A DNA stretch of 64,000 nt from Actinomycetospora sp. NBRC 106378. GTDB lineage: Bacteria > Actinomycetota > Actinomycetes > Mycobacteriales > Pseudonocardiaceae. Below the pieces are notes generated by a model. That model saw only the letters and a program-made list of their open reading frames with translations. It did not search any database and was not told the DNA's origin. Below, in pieces: positions 55,948 through 64,000 of the stretch. The stretch spans positions 1-64,000 of the forward strand of contig NZ_BSTT01000008.1 of the NCBI RefSeq assembly GCF_030269685.1, in the 5' to 3' direction. Position 1 is the stretch's first letter. Every line of letters starts with the position of its first letter. The translations under genes were made by a program, and so were the position numbers.

Positions 55948-57300
55948 ATGCCCCGCCCCCTGCCCGAGAACCCCGACCTCGACCAGCTCCGTCGGCAGGC
56001 CCGCGACCGGCGTCGGGCCGGCGGGACCACCCATGCGCTCGCCCTCCGCGACGTCGCGCGGGACCACGGGTTCCCCAGCTGGCCGGCCCTGGTCCGACAC
56101 GTCGGGGTCCTCGAGGATCTCCGGTGGTCCTCCCGTCCCGACGACGGGTTGGTCGGCCTGGCCTGCCTGCGCTACTCGTCCGACGACTCCCCGGCGCGGC
56201 GTGACCGCGCCGCCGCCCTGCTGGACCGGGACCCGGGGCTGGCCGCGCAGGACCTGCACACCGCGGTCGTCTGCGGCCGTCCCGACCTCGTGGCGAGGCT
56301 GCTCGCCGAGGGCGCCGACCCGTCCGCCGACGGCGGCCCGGACGCCTGGGCGCCGCTGATGTCGCTGGCCTACGGGCGGCTCGGCACGGTCGTCCCGCAG
56401 CACGACGACGACGTGCTCGCCTGCGCCCGGCTCCTGCTCGACGCGGGGGCCGATCCGGCTGCCGGCCGCTGCTGGCACGGGCTCGCGACGCCGTTCACCG
56501 TGCTCACCGGGGTGCTCGGTCACGGCGAGCGCGGACCGGTCGACCAGCCGCGGCACCCGTCGTGGCGGCCGCTCGCGACGGTGCTCCTCGAGCGGGGCGC
56601 CGACCCGAACGACGCCCAGGGCCTGTACGACGGGCAGTTCGAGCCCGACGACGAGCCCCTGCGGCTGCTGCTGGAGCACGGGCTCGGGCGCGGGGACGGC
56701 GGGCCGTGGCGGGTCCGGCTCGGCGGGCCCTCCCCCGCGGAGCTCCTCACCGGGCAACTGGCGTGGGCCGTGACCCACGATCTCCCCGGTCGGGTGGCGC
56801 TGCTGCTGGACCACGGTGCGGTGGCGACGCCGGACCTGGCTGCCGACGCGGCCCGGCTCGGCCACCGTGCCGTGGTCGACGTGCTGGCAGCCCACGGCCT
56901 AACCCTCCCGACCCTGGAGCCGTCGGACGCGCTCGTGGCGGCGGTGCTCGGCGGGGAGGAGGTGACACCCGCCTCCGACCTGGCCGCACGGCTCGCCGTC
57001 GAGAGGCCGGCGCTGCTGGTGTGGGCCGCCGCGACGGGGCGGCGGGACGCGGTCCGCCGGTTGGTCGACCTCGGCGTCGACGTGGACACGCTCGGCCGCG
57101 GCGACGTCCCCGACCGGACCGACCCGTGGGAGACCGCGCTGCACCACGCGGCCGTCCGCGGCGACGGGCCGATGGTCGAGGACCTGCTCGCGCTCGGGGC
57201 GTCGACGTCGGTCCGGGACGCCCGGTTCGGTGCCACCGCCGCCGACTGGGCCGACCACGGCGGGCACACGGACCTGGCGGCGCGACTCCGGGACGGCTGA
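55948..57300 (+). CDS. Ankyrin-repeat protein
   Basis: A 450-residue protein. After a helical N-terminus (LDQLRRQARDRRR..., WPALVRHVGVLEDL) there are several ankyrin repeats: LHTAVVCGRPDLVARLLAEGADPS, a longer imperfect block with LLLDAGADPA and VLLERGADPN, DLPGRVALLLDHGAVATPDLAADAARLG, LVWAAATGRRDAVRRLVDLGVDVD and TALHHAAVRGDGPMVEDLLALGAS. The family binds proteins; no enzyme domain is seen. The ATG at 55948 has GGAGG upstream. Ends convergent with the PadR gene. Confidence 0.88.
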   Translation: MPRPLPENPDLDQLRRQARDRRRAGGTTHALALRDVARDHGFPSWPALVRHVGVLEDLRWSSRPDDGLVGLACLRYSSDDSPARRDRAAALLDRDPGLAAQDLHTAVVCGRPDLVARLLAEGADPSADGGPDAWAPLMSLAYGRLGTVVPQHDDDVLACARLLLDAGADPAAGRCWHGLATPFTVLTGVLGHGERGPVDQPRHPSWRPLATVLLERGADPNDAQGLYDGQFEPDDEPLRLLLEHGLGRGDGGPWRVRLGGPSPAELLTGQLAWAVTHDLPGRVALLLDHGAVATPDLAADAARLGHRAVVDVLAAHGLTLPTLEPSDALVAAVLGGEEVTPASDLAARLAVERPALLVWAAATGRRDAVRRLVDLGVDVDTLGRGDVPDRTDPWETALHHAAVRGDGPMVEDLLALGASTSVRDARFGATAADWADHGGHTDLAARLRDG

Positions 57301-57339
57301 CCGGGCCGGCGACGACGGGGCATCCCTGCCACCGGACGA

Positions 57340-57363
57340 CAGCAACGACGCTTTCCTGCCACC
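57340..57363. repeat. Third copy of the 24-bp element
   Basis: These 24 bp are identical to 53653-53676 and lie in the 87-bp gap between the convergent ankyrin and PadR genes. Here only one arm is present, preceded by a second short CTGCCACC (57326-57333). Confidence 0.85.
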
Positions 57364-57387
57364 CGCGGACGGGGGAGGGCGCGCCGG

Positions 57388-57954
57388 TCAGCGCGGGTCG
57401 CGCTCCTCCCGCTCACGGCGGAGGTCGTCGATCCGGTCGGCGGCGAGCGCCGTCCAGAAGCGCAGCGCGGCATGCTCCATCTCGAGGCCGAGCTCGAGGG
57501 TGATCATGCGGGGCCGCGCCCAGCCCTCCTCGCCGTGGCGGGCCACCATCTCCTCGTAGACGGCGATCCGCTCCTCGTGCTGGCGGATCTGCTCCTGCGC
57601 GAGCTTCGGGACGTCGTCGTCGGGTGAGCCCGCCTCGTTGAAGAAGAGCTTGAGCTCGGCGACGTCGCGCATCTCGAAGTGCTCGGCCGTGGGCGCCGCC
57701 AGCCACTCCTGCAGGGCCGCGCGACCCTCGGCGGTGAGCGAGTAGGTCTTGCGTCGCCGCCCGCTGTCCTCCAGGTCGACGGCGAGCAGCCCGGCCGCCG
57801 CCAGCCGCTCCGGCTCCGAGTACAGCTGCGTGTGCGGGAAGTTCCAGAAGTAGCCGACGGACCGGCTCGTCGCCCGCTTGAGGTCGTAGGGGGTGGACGG
57901 CCCGCGCAGCGCCACCATGCCCAGCACCAGGTACGAGGTGGTCGACAGGCGCAT
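57388..57954 (-). CDS. PadR-family transcriptional regulator
   Basis: A 188-residue regulator with the PadR winged helix (STTSYLVLGMVALRGPSTPYDLKRATSRSVGYFWNFPHTQLYSEPERLAAAGLLAVDL, RRRKTYSLTAEG) and the C-terminal dimerisation helices (Vir_act_alpha_C type). PadR proteins often respond to phenolic or other aromatic compounds. It is divergent from the CoA ligase operon across a 162-bp gap with a strong dyad, so it likely represses that operon and itself. ATG at 57954 with GGGAGGGG. Confidence 0.92.
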   Translation of the reverse strand: MRLSTTSYLVLGMVALRGPSTPYDLKRATSRSVGYFWNFPHTQLYSEPERLAAAGLLAVDLEDSGRRRKTYSLTAEGRAALQEWLAAPTAEHFEMRDVAELKLFFNEAGSPDDDVPKLAQEQIRQHEERIAVYEEMVARHGEEGWARPRMITLELGLEMEHAALRFWTALAADRIDDLRREREERDPR

Positions 57955-58070
57955 CCGGCCCCTCCCCTCCGTGCCTCGTCCGTTCCGGTTCCCGGCGGTC
58001 CCTGCCGATCCCTGCCGGTCCCGAGGAGATCGGCATCCCGACTCTAGCCAAGCCCGGACTTCCCCTACGA

Positions 58071-58087
58071 CCGTACGAAACGTATGG
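58071..58087. promoter_or_regulatory. Putative PadR operator CCGTACG-AAA-CGTATGG
   Basis: Seven-bp arms (58071-58077, 58081-58087) with one mismatch around AAA, 30 bp before the CoA ligase start. The region is AT-richer than the surroundings and is the expected repressor site. Confidence 0.6.
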
Positions 58088-58116
58088 TTCGTTCCACACC
58101 AAGGGAGGTGCCGCTC

Positions 58117-59631
58117 ATGGATCTCGCGACGACGCTGCGGTGGGCCGCCGAACGCCACCCGCACCGCCGGGCGGTGTCCGGCCAGGGCCGTCGGCTGACC
58201 TACCGCGAGTGGGACGAGCGCACGGACCGCCTCGCGGCCGCGCTGGGCCACTGGGGCGTGCGCAGCGGGGACCGCGTCGCGCTGGTGATGCACGGCGGCG
58301 AGCCGCTGGCGAGCCTGCACCTGGCCGCACAGAAGCTCGGCGCCGTGTCGGTGCCGCTGTCGACGCGGTTCGGGGTCGACGAGCTCGCCTACTGCCTCGA
58401 CGACGCGGGCTCGGTCCTCGTCGTGACCGACCCGGCGCACGCGTCCCGGGTGGAGGCCGCCGCGGGCGAGGTCCCCGTCCGCGACGTCGCCGAGGTCGAC
58501 GCGGCCGCGGAGGTCGTCGCGACCGGCGGACCGAGGCCGGCTCCGGACGACTCCGCGGTGAGCGTGATGCTCTACACCTCCGGGACCACCGGGAAGCCGA
58601 AGGGCGTGCCGCGGACGCACCGCGCGGAGCACGCCGCCGCCGTCGCGCACGTGATGCAGACCGGGCAGCGCCCGGGCGTCGCCACGCTCGGCGTGATGCC
58701 GCTCTTCCACACGATGGGGCTGCGCACGCTGCTGGCCTCGATCGTGGTCGGCGGGACCTGGGTCGCCCAGCCCTCGTTCGACGCCGAGGAGTCCGCGGCC
58801 CTCATCTGCGACGAGGGCATCGGATCGCTGTACCTGGTCCCGACGATCTACTGGTCACTGCTGCGTACCGGCAGACTCGGAGCGGCCCGGAGGCTGGACA
58901 ACCTGGCCTACGCGGGGGCGTCGATGACCCCGTCGTTGGCCGAGGCGCTGGTCTCCGAGGTGCGGCCGCGGTCGTTCGTCAACCACTTCGGATCGACCGA
59001 GATCTACACCTTCACCATCGGCGCGGACGTCGCCGCGAAGCCCGGGTGCGTCGGGCGGGCCGGGCTGTTCAGCCGGGTCCGCCTGATCGCCCCCGACCAG
59101 GGCGCCCCGGTCGACGAGGAGGTCGGGCCCGGCGAGCAGGGCCAGGTCATCGTGTCGATGGCCTCGGCCGAGGCGTTCGGCGGCTACTGGAACCGGCCCG
59201 ACGCGAACGCGAAGGCGATCCGCGACGGCTGGTACCACACCGGCGACCTCGCGATCGCCGACGACGACGGCGACCTCTGGGTCTCCGGCCGCACCGACGA
59301 CATGATCAACTCGGGCGGGGAGAACATCTACCCGGACGAGATCGAGGCGGTGCTCATCCGCTGCCCCGCCATCGACGACGTCTGCGTGGTCGGACTGCCG
59401 GACGACCGGTGGGGCCACGCCGTGAGCGCCTTCGTCGTGCCCGCCGCCGGCGTCGACCCCGTCGTCGCGGCCGCCCGGACGCTCGCCCACGCCCGGGAGC
59501 ACCTGCCCTCGCTCAAGCGACCGAAGCAGGTGATCGCCGTCGACGCGATCCCGCGCTCCGGGGTCGGCAAGACCCTGCGCCGGACGCTGGTCGCCGGGGA
59601 GTACACCGCGACAGGAGAGGCCCGTGTCTGA
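58117..59631 (+). CDS. AMP-forming acyl/aryl-CoA ligase
   Basis: A 504-residue ANL-superfamily ligase that activates a carboxylic acid as the CoA thioester. Motifs: ATP-binding YTSGTTGKPKGVPRTH near 152, NHFGSTEIYTF near 291, DDMINSGGENIYPDEIE in the hinge, and the catalytic Lys of PRSGVGKTLRR. The substrate pocket cannot be read reliably; the neighbours suggest an aromatic or cyclic acid. ATG at 58117 with AAGGGAGGTG (a longer GTG-free start upstream at 58084 would overlap the operator). The molybdopterin subunit overlaps its 3' end by 8 bp. Confidence 0.92.
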   Translation: MDLATTLRWAAERHPHRRAVSGQGRRLTYREWDERTDRLAAALGHWGVRSGDRVALVMHGGEPLASLHLAAQKLGAVSVPLSTRFGVDELAYCLDDAGSVLVVTDPAHASRVEAAAGEVPVRDVAEVDAAAEVVATGGPRPAPDDSAVSVMLYTSGTTGKPKGVPRTHRAEHAAAVAHVMQTGQRPGVATLGVMPLFHTMGLRTLLASIVVGGTWVAQPSFDAEESAALICDEGIGSLYLVPTIYWSLLRTGRLGAARRLDNLAYAGASMTPSLAEALVSEVRPRSFVNHFGSTEIYTFTIGADVAAKPGCVGRAGLFSRVRLIAPDQGAPVDEEVGPGEQGQVIVSMASAEAFGGYWNRPDANAKAIRDGWYHTGDLAIADDDGDLWVSGRTDDMINSGGENIYPDEIEAVLIRCPAIDDVCVVGLPDDRWGHAVSAFVVPAAGVDPVVAAARTLAHAREHLPSLKRPKQVIAVDAIPRSGVGKTLRRTLVAGEYTATGEARV

Positions 59632-62050
59632 CATGACCGCAGAGGCGGCACCGCCGCGGTGGACCCCGTCCCGCGACGAGGACGCGGCGCTGGTCGCCGG
59701 CCGTGGCCGGTTCCTCGACGACCTCGACCCGCTGCCCGGGACGCTGGTGGCCGCCGTGGTGCGCTCCACCCGGCCGCACGCCCGGCTGCTCTCCGTGGAC
59801 CTGTCGCGGGCGCGGGCCCATCCCGGCGTCGCCGCGGTGATCGGGCCCGACGAGGTGCGGGCCGCCCTGCGCCCGTTCCCCCTGTCCACGGGGGCGGCGA
59901 TGCCCTACCTGCCGACCGGCGTGGACAAGGTCCGCTTCGTCGGCGAACCGATCGCCGTCGTCGTCGCGACCGACCGCTACGTCGCCGAGGACGCGGCCGA
60001 GCTGGTCGCCGTGGACTACGAGGACCTGCCCGCCGTCAGCACCGCCCGCTCCGGTCTGGCCGACGATGCCCCGCTGCTGCACGACGACGCCGGGTCCAAC
60101 GTCGCCACCGACCGCACCTTCTCCTTCGGCGACCTGGACGAGCGGTTCGCGGCGGCCGCGCACGTGGTGACCCGCCGCTACGAGTTCCCGCGCTACTCCT
60201 CGGTGCCCATGGAGTGCTACTCCGTCATCGCGCACTGGACCGAGCAGGACGGCGGGCCGTTCGTCGAGGCCTGGGCGAACTTCCACGGGCCGTTCTCGAT
60301 GGTGCCGGTGATGGCGGGCGCCCTTCGGATCCCGACCTCGCGGCTGCGCCTGCACGTGCCGGCCGACATCGGCGGCAGCTTCGGGATCAAGGCCGGCATC
60401 TACCCCTACGTGGTGCTGCTCGCCCTGGCCTCGAAGCACGCGGGGACGCCGGTGCGCTGGACCGAGGACCGCGTCGAGCACCTCACGGCGAGCTCGTCGG
60501 GCGCGGACCGGGCGATGGAGTTCTCGGCGGCGCTCGACGCCGAGGGCACGATCACCGCGCTGCGCGCCGACCTCGTCGACAACGTCGGCGCCTACCTGCG
60601 GCCCCCGGAACCGTCGACGCTCTACCGCTGCTTCGGCAACATCACCGGGCCCTACCGGATCGACGCCGTCGGCATCCGGGCCCGCGCCGTCGTCACGAAC
60701 ACCATGCCGACCGGGCTGAACCGCGGCTTCGGCGGCCAGCAGCTCTACTTCGGGCTGGAGCGGCTGCTCGACGACGTCGCCGCCGAGCTCGGCCTCGACG
60801 CCGTCGAACTGCGGCGACGCAACCTCATCACGTCCTTCCCGCACGAGACCGCCACCGGCGGGGTCTACGACTCCGGGGACTACCTCGCCGCGCTGGACCT
60901 CGCGACGAAGAACGCCGACCTGCCCGAGCTGGAGCGGCGACGCGAGGAGGCCCGCGCGGCCGGCGCCCACTACGGCATCGGGACCGCGCTCGTGGTCGAC
61001 CCGTCCGGCACCAACATCGGCTACGTCGGGCTCGCGACCCCGGCCGAGCAGCGGACCCCGGGCCGGGACAAGTCCGGGTCGACCGAGCACGTGCGGATGT
61101 CGGTCGACCCCCAGGGCGTCGTCACGGTGATGCTCGGCTCGGTCCCCCAGGGCCAGGGACACGCCACGGTCGCGCGCAAGGTCGCCGCGCAGCGCCTCGG
61201 GCTGCCGCTCGAGCAGGTCCGCTGCGTGATCGACATGGACACCGCGACGACGCCGTGGACGGTGACCTCGGGCAGCTACTCCTCCCGCTTCGCCCCGCTG
61301 GTGACCAGCGCGGTCGTCGCGGCCGCCGACACCGTCGCGACGACCGTGCGGGCCGCCGCGTCGACGCTGCTCGACGACGTCGACCCCGACACGCTGGTCC
61401 TCGCCGACGGCGAGGTCCGCACCCCCGACGGCCGGGGGGTGAAGTTCCGCCACGCCGCCGGCGTCGTGCACTGGGACCCCGCCGCCCTACCTCCGGGGGT
61501 CCCGGCGCGGCTCTACGCCGAGGCCGAGTTCTCGCCGCGCGAGACCCGGGCCGCCACGGCGGACGACCGGATCAACTCGTCGCTCTGCTACGGGTTCGTC
61601 GCCGAGATCGTGGCGGTCCGGATCGACCCGGACACCCTCGAGATCTCCGTCGACCGGGTGTCGTCGGTGCACGACGCCGGCACGGTCCTCGACCAGACCC
61701 TGCTCGACGGGCAGGTGTACGGGGCGCTGGTCCACGGGCTCGGCGGCGCCGCGTACGAGGAGTTCACCCACGCCCCGTCCGGTCAGCCGACCGCGGCGAC
61801 GTTCCTGGACTACCTGTGCCCCACCTCGGCCGAGGCGGGCTTCGAGCTGCTCACCGACCACGTGGTGTCCCCGTCGCCGCTCACCCCGCTCGGGGCCAAG
61901 GGCTGCGGCGAGGGCTCCTCGATGAGCTTCCCCGTGGCCTACGCCAACGCCGTCGCCGACGCCCTCGCGCCGCTCGGCATCGACATCACCTCCCTGCCGC
62001 TGCACGGCGAGGTGCTCCACCAGCTGTTGCACGATCGAAAGGACGCCTGA
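59624..62050 (+). CDS. Xanthine dehydrogenase-family molybdopterin-binding large subunit
   Basis: An 808-residue molybdenum-hydroxylase large subunit. It holds the molybdopterin cofactor and inserts water-derived oxygen into a C-H bond. The two aldehyde-oxidase/xanthine-dehydrogenase domains are visible: RDEDAALVAGRGRFLDDLD at the start, GGSFGIKAGIYPY and GLNRGFGGQQ as cofactor loops, then GQGHATVARKVAA. The catalytic Glu is in KGCGEGSSMSFP near 760. The loop is not the AYRCSFR of CO dehydrogenase, so this is not a CO oxidiser. It sits between an acyl-CoA ligase and an enoyl-CoA hydratase, so a CoA-thioester or free aromatic substrate is possible. GTG at 59624. Confidence 0.92.
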   Translation: MSDMTAEAAPPRWTPSRDEDAALVAGRGRFLDDLDPLPGTLVAAVVRSTRPHARLLSVDLSRARAHPGVAAVIGPDEVRAALRPFPLSTGAAMPYLPTGVDKVRFVGEPIAVVVATDRYVAEDAAELVAVDYEDLPAVSTARSGLADDAPLLHDDAGSNVATDRTFSFGDLDERFAAAAHVVTRRYEFPRYSSVPMECYSVIAHWTEQDGGPFVEAWANFHGPFSMVPVMAGALRIPTSRLRLHVPADIGGSFGIKAGIYPYVVLLALASKHAGTPVRWTEDRVEHLTASSSGADRAMEFSAALDAEGTITALRADLVDNVGAYLRPPEPSTLYRCFGNITGPYRIDAVGIRARAVVTNTMPTGLNRGFGGQQLYFGLERLLDDVAAELGLDAVELRRRNLITSFPHETATGGVYDSGDYLAALDLATKNADLPELERRREEARAAGAHYGIGTALVVDPSGTNIGYVGLATPAEQRTPGRDKSGSTEHVRMSVDPQGVVTVMLGSVPQGQGHATVARKVAAQRLGLPLEQVRCVIDMDTATTPWTVTSGSYSSRFAPLVTSAVVAAADTVATTVRAAASTLLDDVDPDTLVLADGEVRTPDGRGVKFRHAAGVVHWDPAALPPGVPARLYAEAEFSPRETRAATADDRINSSLCYGFVAEIVAVRIDPDTLEISVDRVSSVHDAGTVLDQTLLDGQVYGALVHGLGGAAYEEFTHAPSGQPTAATFLDYLCPTSAEAGFELLTDHVVSPSPLTPLGAKGCGEGSSMSFPVAYANAVADALAPLGIDITSLPLHGEVLHQLLHDRKDA

Positions 62051-62051
62051 C

Positions 62052-62828
62052 ATGTCTCTCACCGGCGGCGACGTCACCCTGGAGCGCGACGGCCACGTCG
62101 CCTACGTGACGCTCTCCCACGGCAGGTACACGGTCGTGACGATGGAGATGCGTCGGCTCGTGGCCGAGCGGTTCGCCGAGATCGACCGGGACCCCGAGGT
62201 GCGGGTCGTGGTCGTGCGCAGCGACGGCGAGCACTTCACCTCCGGCGGCGACATCGCGGGGTTCATGGAGGTCGACCCGATCGACCTCACCGACCTCGGG
62301 CACGACGTCACCGCCGCGGCCCACAGCCCCAAGCCCGTCATCGCGGCGATCGACGGGTACTGCTTCGGGGTCGGGCTCGAGATGGTGCTGTCCTGCGACA
62401 TCCGGCTCGGCACCGGGCGGACCCAGCTGGCGCTGCCCGAGATGAACCTCGGCATGATCCCCGGCTCGGGCGGCACCCAGCGCCTCGCCCGCCTGATCGG
62501 CCTGTCCCGGGCGAAGTTCCACATCCTCTCCGCCACCCGGATCCAGGCGCAGCAGGCGCTGGACTGGGGGATCCTGTCCGGCGAGCTCCACACCGACCGC
62601 GACGCGCTGTACGCCGCCGTCGACGCGCTGGCGCAGAAGATGGCGGGCCTGTCCCCGGCCGCGCTGCGCACGGCGAAGGAGGTCCTCGACCGCGGCGTCG
62701 ACGGGCCGCTCTACACCGGCATCGAGCTGGAGCGGAAGGCCTACTCGATGCTGCGCGCCACCCAGGACTTCGCCGAGGGCGTGAAGGCGTTCGGCGAGAA
62801 GCGCGCCCCCGTCTTCACCGGGCGGTGA
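62052..62828 (+). CDS. Enoyl-CoA hydratase/isomerase (crotonase) family
   Basis: A 258-residue crotonase. The oxyanion-hole segment is FTSGGDIAGFM. The two catalytic Glu residues of true hydratases align: GLEMVLSCD (Glu144-type) and ALPEMNLGMIPGSGGTQRL (Glu164-type). Because both are present, a hydratase is more likely than a hydroxycinnamoyl-CoA hydratase-lyase, in which the first is replaced. Probably it adds water to an unsaturated CoA intermediate made by the neighbouring enzymes. It is 1 bp after the large-subunit stop. Confidence 0.9.
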   Translation: MSLTGGDVTLERDGHVAYVTLSHGRYTVVTMEMRRLVAERFAEIDRDPEVRVVVVRSDGEHFTSGGDIAGFMEVDPIDLTDLGHDVTAAAHSPKPVIAAIDGYCFGVGLEMVLSCDIRLGTGRTQLALPEMNLGMIPGSGGTQRLARLIGLSRAKFHILSATRIQAQQALDWGILSGELHTDRDALYAAVDALAQKMAGLSPAALRTAKEVLDRGVDGPLYTGIELERKAYSMLRATQDFAEGVKAFGEKRAPVFTGR

Positions 62829-62832
62829 CCCG

Positions 62833-63708
62833 GTGAAAGCAGCACCCTTCGCCTACGTCCGGCCCCCGACCCTCGACGACGTGCTCGCCGAGCTCGCCGG
62901 CGGCGACGGCAAGGTCCTGGCGGGCGGACAGTCGCTGGTTCCCGTGCTCGCGATGCGGCTCGGGCGGCCCGCCACCCTGATCGACGTCACGGCCGTCCCC
63001 GAACTCACCGAGCACGGGCCGACCGGGCGCTCCGGGTACCGGGTCGCGGCGGCGGTCCGCCAGCGGGTCGTGGAGCGTGACCCCGCCGCGCAGGACGTGC
63101 CCCTCATCCCGATGGCGATGCCGTTCGTCGGGCACCGGGAGCTGCGCAGCCGCGGCACCGTGTGCGGCAGCCTCGCCCACGCCGACCCGGCCGCGGAGCT
63201 GCCCGCCGTGGCCTGCTGCCTGGACGCGCAGGTCGAGGTGTCCGGCCCCGGCGGGGCGCGGACCGTGTCCGCGCAGGAGTTCGTCACCGGGGCCATGACG
63301 ACGACGGCGGGCCCCGAGGACGTCCTCACCGCGGTCACCTTCCCGACGGCGGGTCCCGGCGACGGGTTCGGGTTCGCCGAGATCGCCCGCCGCCACGGCG
63401 ACTTCGCCCTGGCCGGCGTGGTGTGCCGGGTGCACGTCACCGGCTCCGGCGCGGTGGACTCCGCCGTGCTCACCGGCTTCGGGATCTCCGACCGGGCGGT
63501 CACCCGCGACGTCGCCGCGCTGCTCGCGACCGGCGAGCGCGAGGAGGACCTCCGGCCCGCCACCATCGAGCTGGCCGCCGAGATGGTCGACACCGGCGGC
63601 GACACGCACGGCTCCACCGGGTACCGACGACGGCTGTTCGCCGTCCTCGCCGCCCGCGAGCTGGCCCGGGCGCTGCGCCGCGCCCGCGAGGGGAGGACCA
63701 CCACATGA
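62833..63708 (+). CDS. FAD-binding (CoxM-like) subunit of the molybdenum hydroxylase
   Basis: A 291-residue medium subunit transferring electrons via FAD. The two flavin signatures are VLAGGQSLVPVLAMRLGRP and RSRGTVCGSLAHADPAAELPA, and the C-terminal CO-dehydrogenase-flavoprotein domain follows. GTG at 62833, 4 bp after the crotonase. Its stop overlaps the 2Fe-2S gene as ATGA. It forms the three-subunit enzyme with its neighbours. Confidence 0.94.
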   Translation: MKAAPFAYVRPPTLDDVLAELAGGDGKVLAGGQSLVPVLAMRLGRPATLIDVTAVPELTEHGPTGRSGYRVAAAVRQRVVERDPAAQDVPLIPMAMPFVGHRELRSRGTVCGSLAHADPAAELPAVACCLDAQVEVSGPGGARTVSAQEFVTGAMTTTAGPEDVLTAVTFPTAGPGDGFGFAEIARRHGDFALAGVVCRVHVTGSGAVDSAVLTGFGISDRAVTRDVAALLATGEREEDLRPATIELAAEMVDTGGDTHGSTGYRRRLFAVLAARELARALRRAREGRTTT

Positions 63709-64000
63709 CCGCCGCACCCGACACCCCCGCCCGTCCCGACACCGGCGCCCGCCGGCTGCCCGCGCCCGTCGCCCGGGTCGCGGCCCACGAGACCGCCGCG
63801 GTGACCTTCACCGTGAACGGCACCGAGACCACCGTCGAGGTGCCGCCCCGCGCGCACCTGGGTGACGTCCTGCGCGAGCGGCTGGGACTCACCGGCACCC
63901 ACCTCGGCTGCGAGCACGGGGTGTGCGGCATGTGCACCGTGCTCCTCGACGGCGAGGCCGCCCGGGCATGCCTGCTGTTCGCCGTGCAGTGCGAGGGCGC
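63705..64000 (+). CDS. 2Fe-2S small subunit of the molybdenum hydroxylase (3' end beyond window)
   Basis: The first ~98 residues. A ~30-residue N-terminal extension is followed by the plant-ferredoxin-type fold FTVNGTETTVEVPPRAHLGDVLRERLGLTGTHLGCEHGVCGMCTVLLDG, carrying the first cluster Cys residues. The second (helical) 2Fe-2S domain is cut off by the window edge. ATG at 63705 overlaps the FAD-subunit stop. It is the electron exit of the complex. Confidence 0.95.
   Translation, partial: MTAAPDTPARPDTGARRLPAPVARVAAHETAAVTFTVNGTETTVEVPPRAHLGDVLRERLGLTGTHLGCEHGVCGMCTVLLDGEAARACLLFAVQCEG

Noticed and set aside
59624..62050. Large subunit as CO dehydrogenase
   Set aside because: The AYRCSFR active-site loop of CO dehydrogenase is absent; the loop reads NRGFGGQ.
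62052..62828. Crotonase as a feruloyl-CoA hydratase-lyase (vanillin route)
   Set aside because: Both hydratase Glu residues are present, while hydratase-lyases replace the first; the vanillin hypothesis is therefore weakened.

Overview
The window is very GC-rich, uses many GTG starts and packs genes into runs with 1-4 bp stop/start overlaps. Its gene order matches the conserved actinobacterial block that in Mycobacterium tuberculosis runs roughly from Rv3579c to Rv3628. PPE/EspG, Lsr2, CarD and MhuD homologues all point to a Pseudonocardiales-type actinomycete (Pseudonocardia or Actinomycetospora-like). The family-level placement is my inference from remembered gene order; no database search was made. 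I saw no rRNA, tRNA, CRISPR array, integrase or insertion sequence.

Layout. 1-8.4 kb: end of a class III adenylate cyclase, a haloacetate dehalogenase with a complete fluoroacetate-dehalogenase residue set, then on the minus strand carD-ispD-ispF-(PPE-espG)-cysS-rlmB. 8.6-18.4 kb: lpqE-like lipoprotein, radA, a membrane protein, mutY, mhuD-like haem oxygenase, a coupled sirtuin, an AlkZ-like/YihY/WYL-regulator group carrying shared palindromes, a DedA-like membrane protein and a limonene-epoxide-hydrolase-like protein. 18.4-25.9 kb: clpC and lsr2, separated by a MarR-linked membrane protein, an amidotransferase and a MarR-GT39 operon. 26-33 kb: an accessory block with an aldehyde dehydrogenase-DUF779-cysteine hydrolase operon divergent from a GAF-type regulator, then an MFS transporter divergent from a GlxA/AraC regulator.

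33-46 kb: a long minus-strand series ftsH-folE-folP-folB-folK-DUF3180-small membrane protein-PrsW-DUF2520-panC-panD-coaX, which joins folate and pantothenate/CoA synthesis. 44-51 kb: a HerA/DUF853-type ATPase divergent from a free-standing Clp N-domain protein, then a MacAB-type adaptor-ATPase-permease operon. 51-56 kb: hpt, tilS, a zincin-like protein and dacB on the minus strand, divergent from ppa. 56-64 kb: an ankyrin-repeat protein, a PadR regulator and a divergent five-gene operon (acyl/aryl-CoA ligase, molybdopterin hydroxylase large subunit, enoyl-CoA hydratase, FAD subunit, 2Fe-2S subunit) that runs off the window.

The most distinctive observations are: the PPE/EspG pair inside the carD-cysS housekeeping operon; a 38-bp tandem duplication carrying the ispF start; matching CTGACA-N5-TGTCAG palindromes around the WYL regulator and its neighbours; a sirtuin with no ordinary start codon, overlapping mhuD; several dispersed intergenic palindromic repeats (one 24-bp element in three exact copies); and the PadR-linked CoA-ligase/molybdenum-hydroxylase operon. 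Against the mycobacterial order, disA, the carbonic anhydrase and lysS are missing from their usual places.
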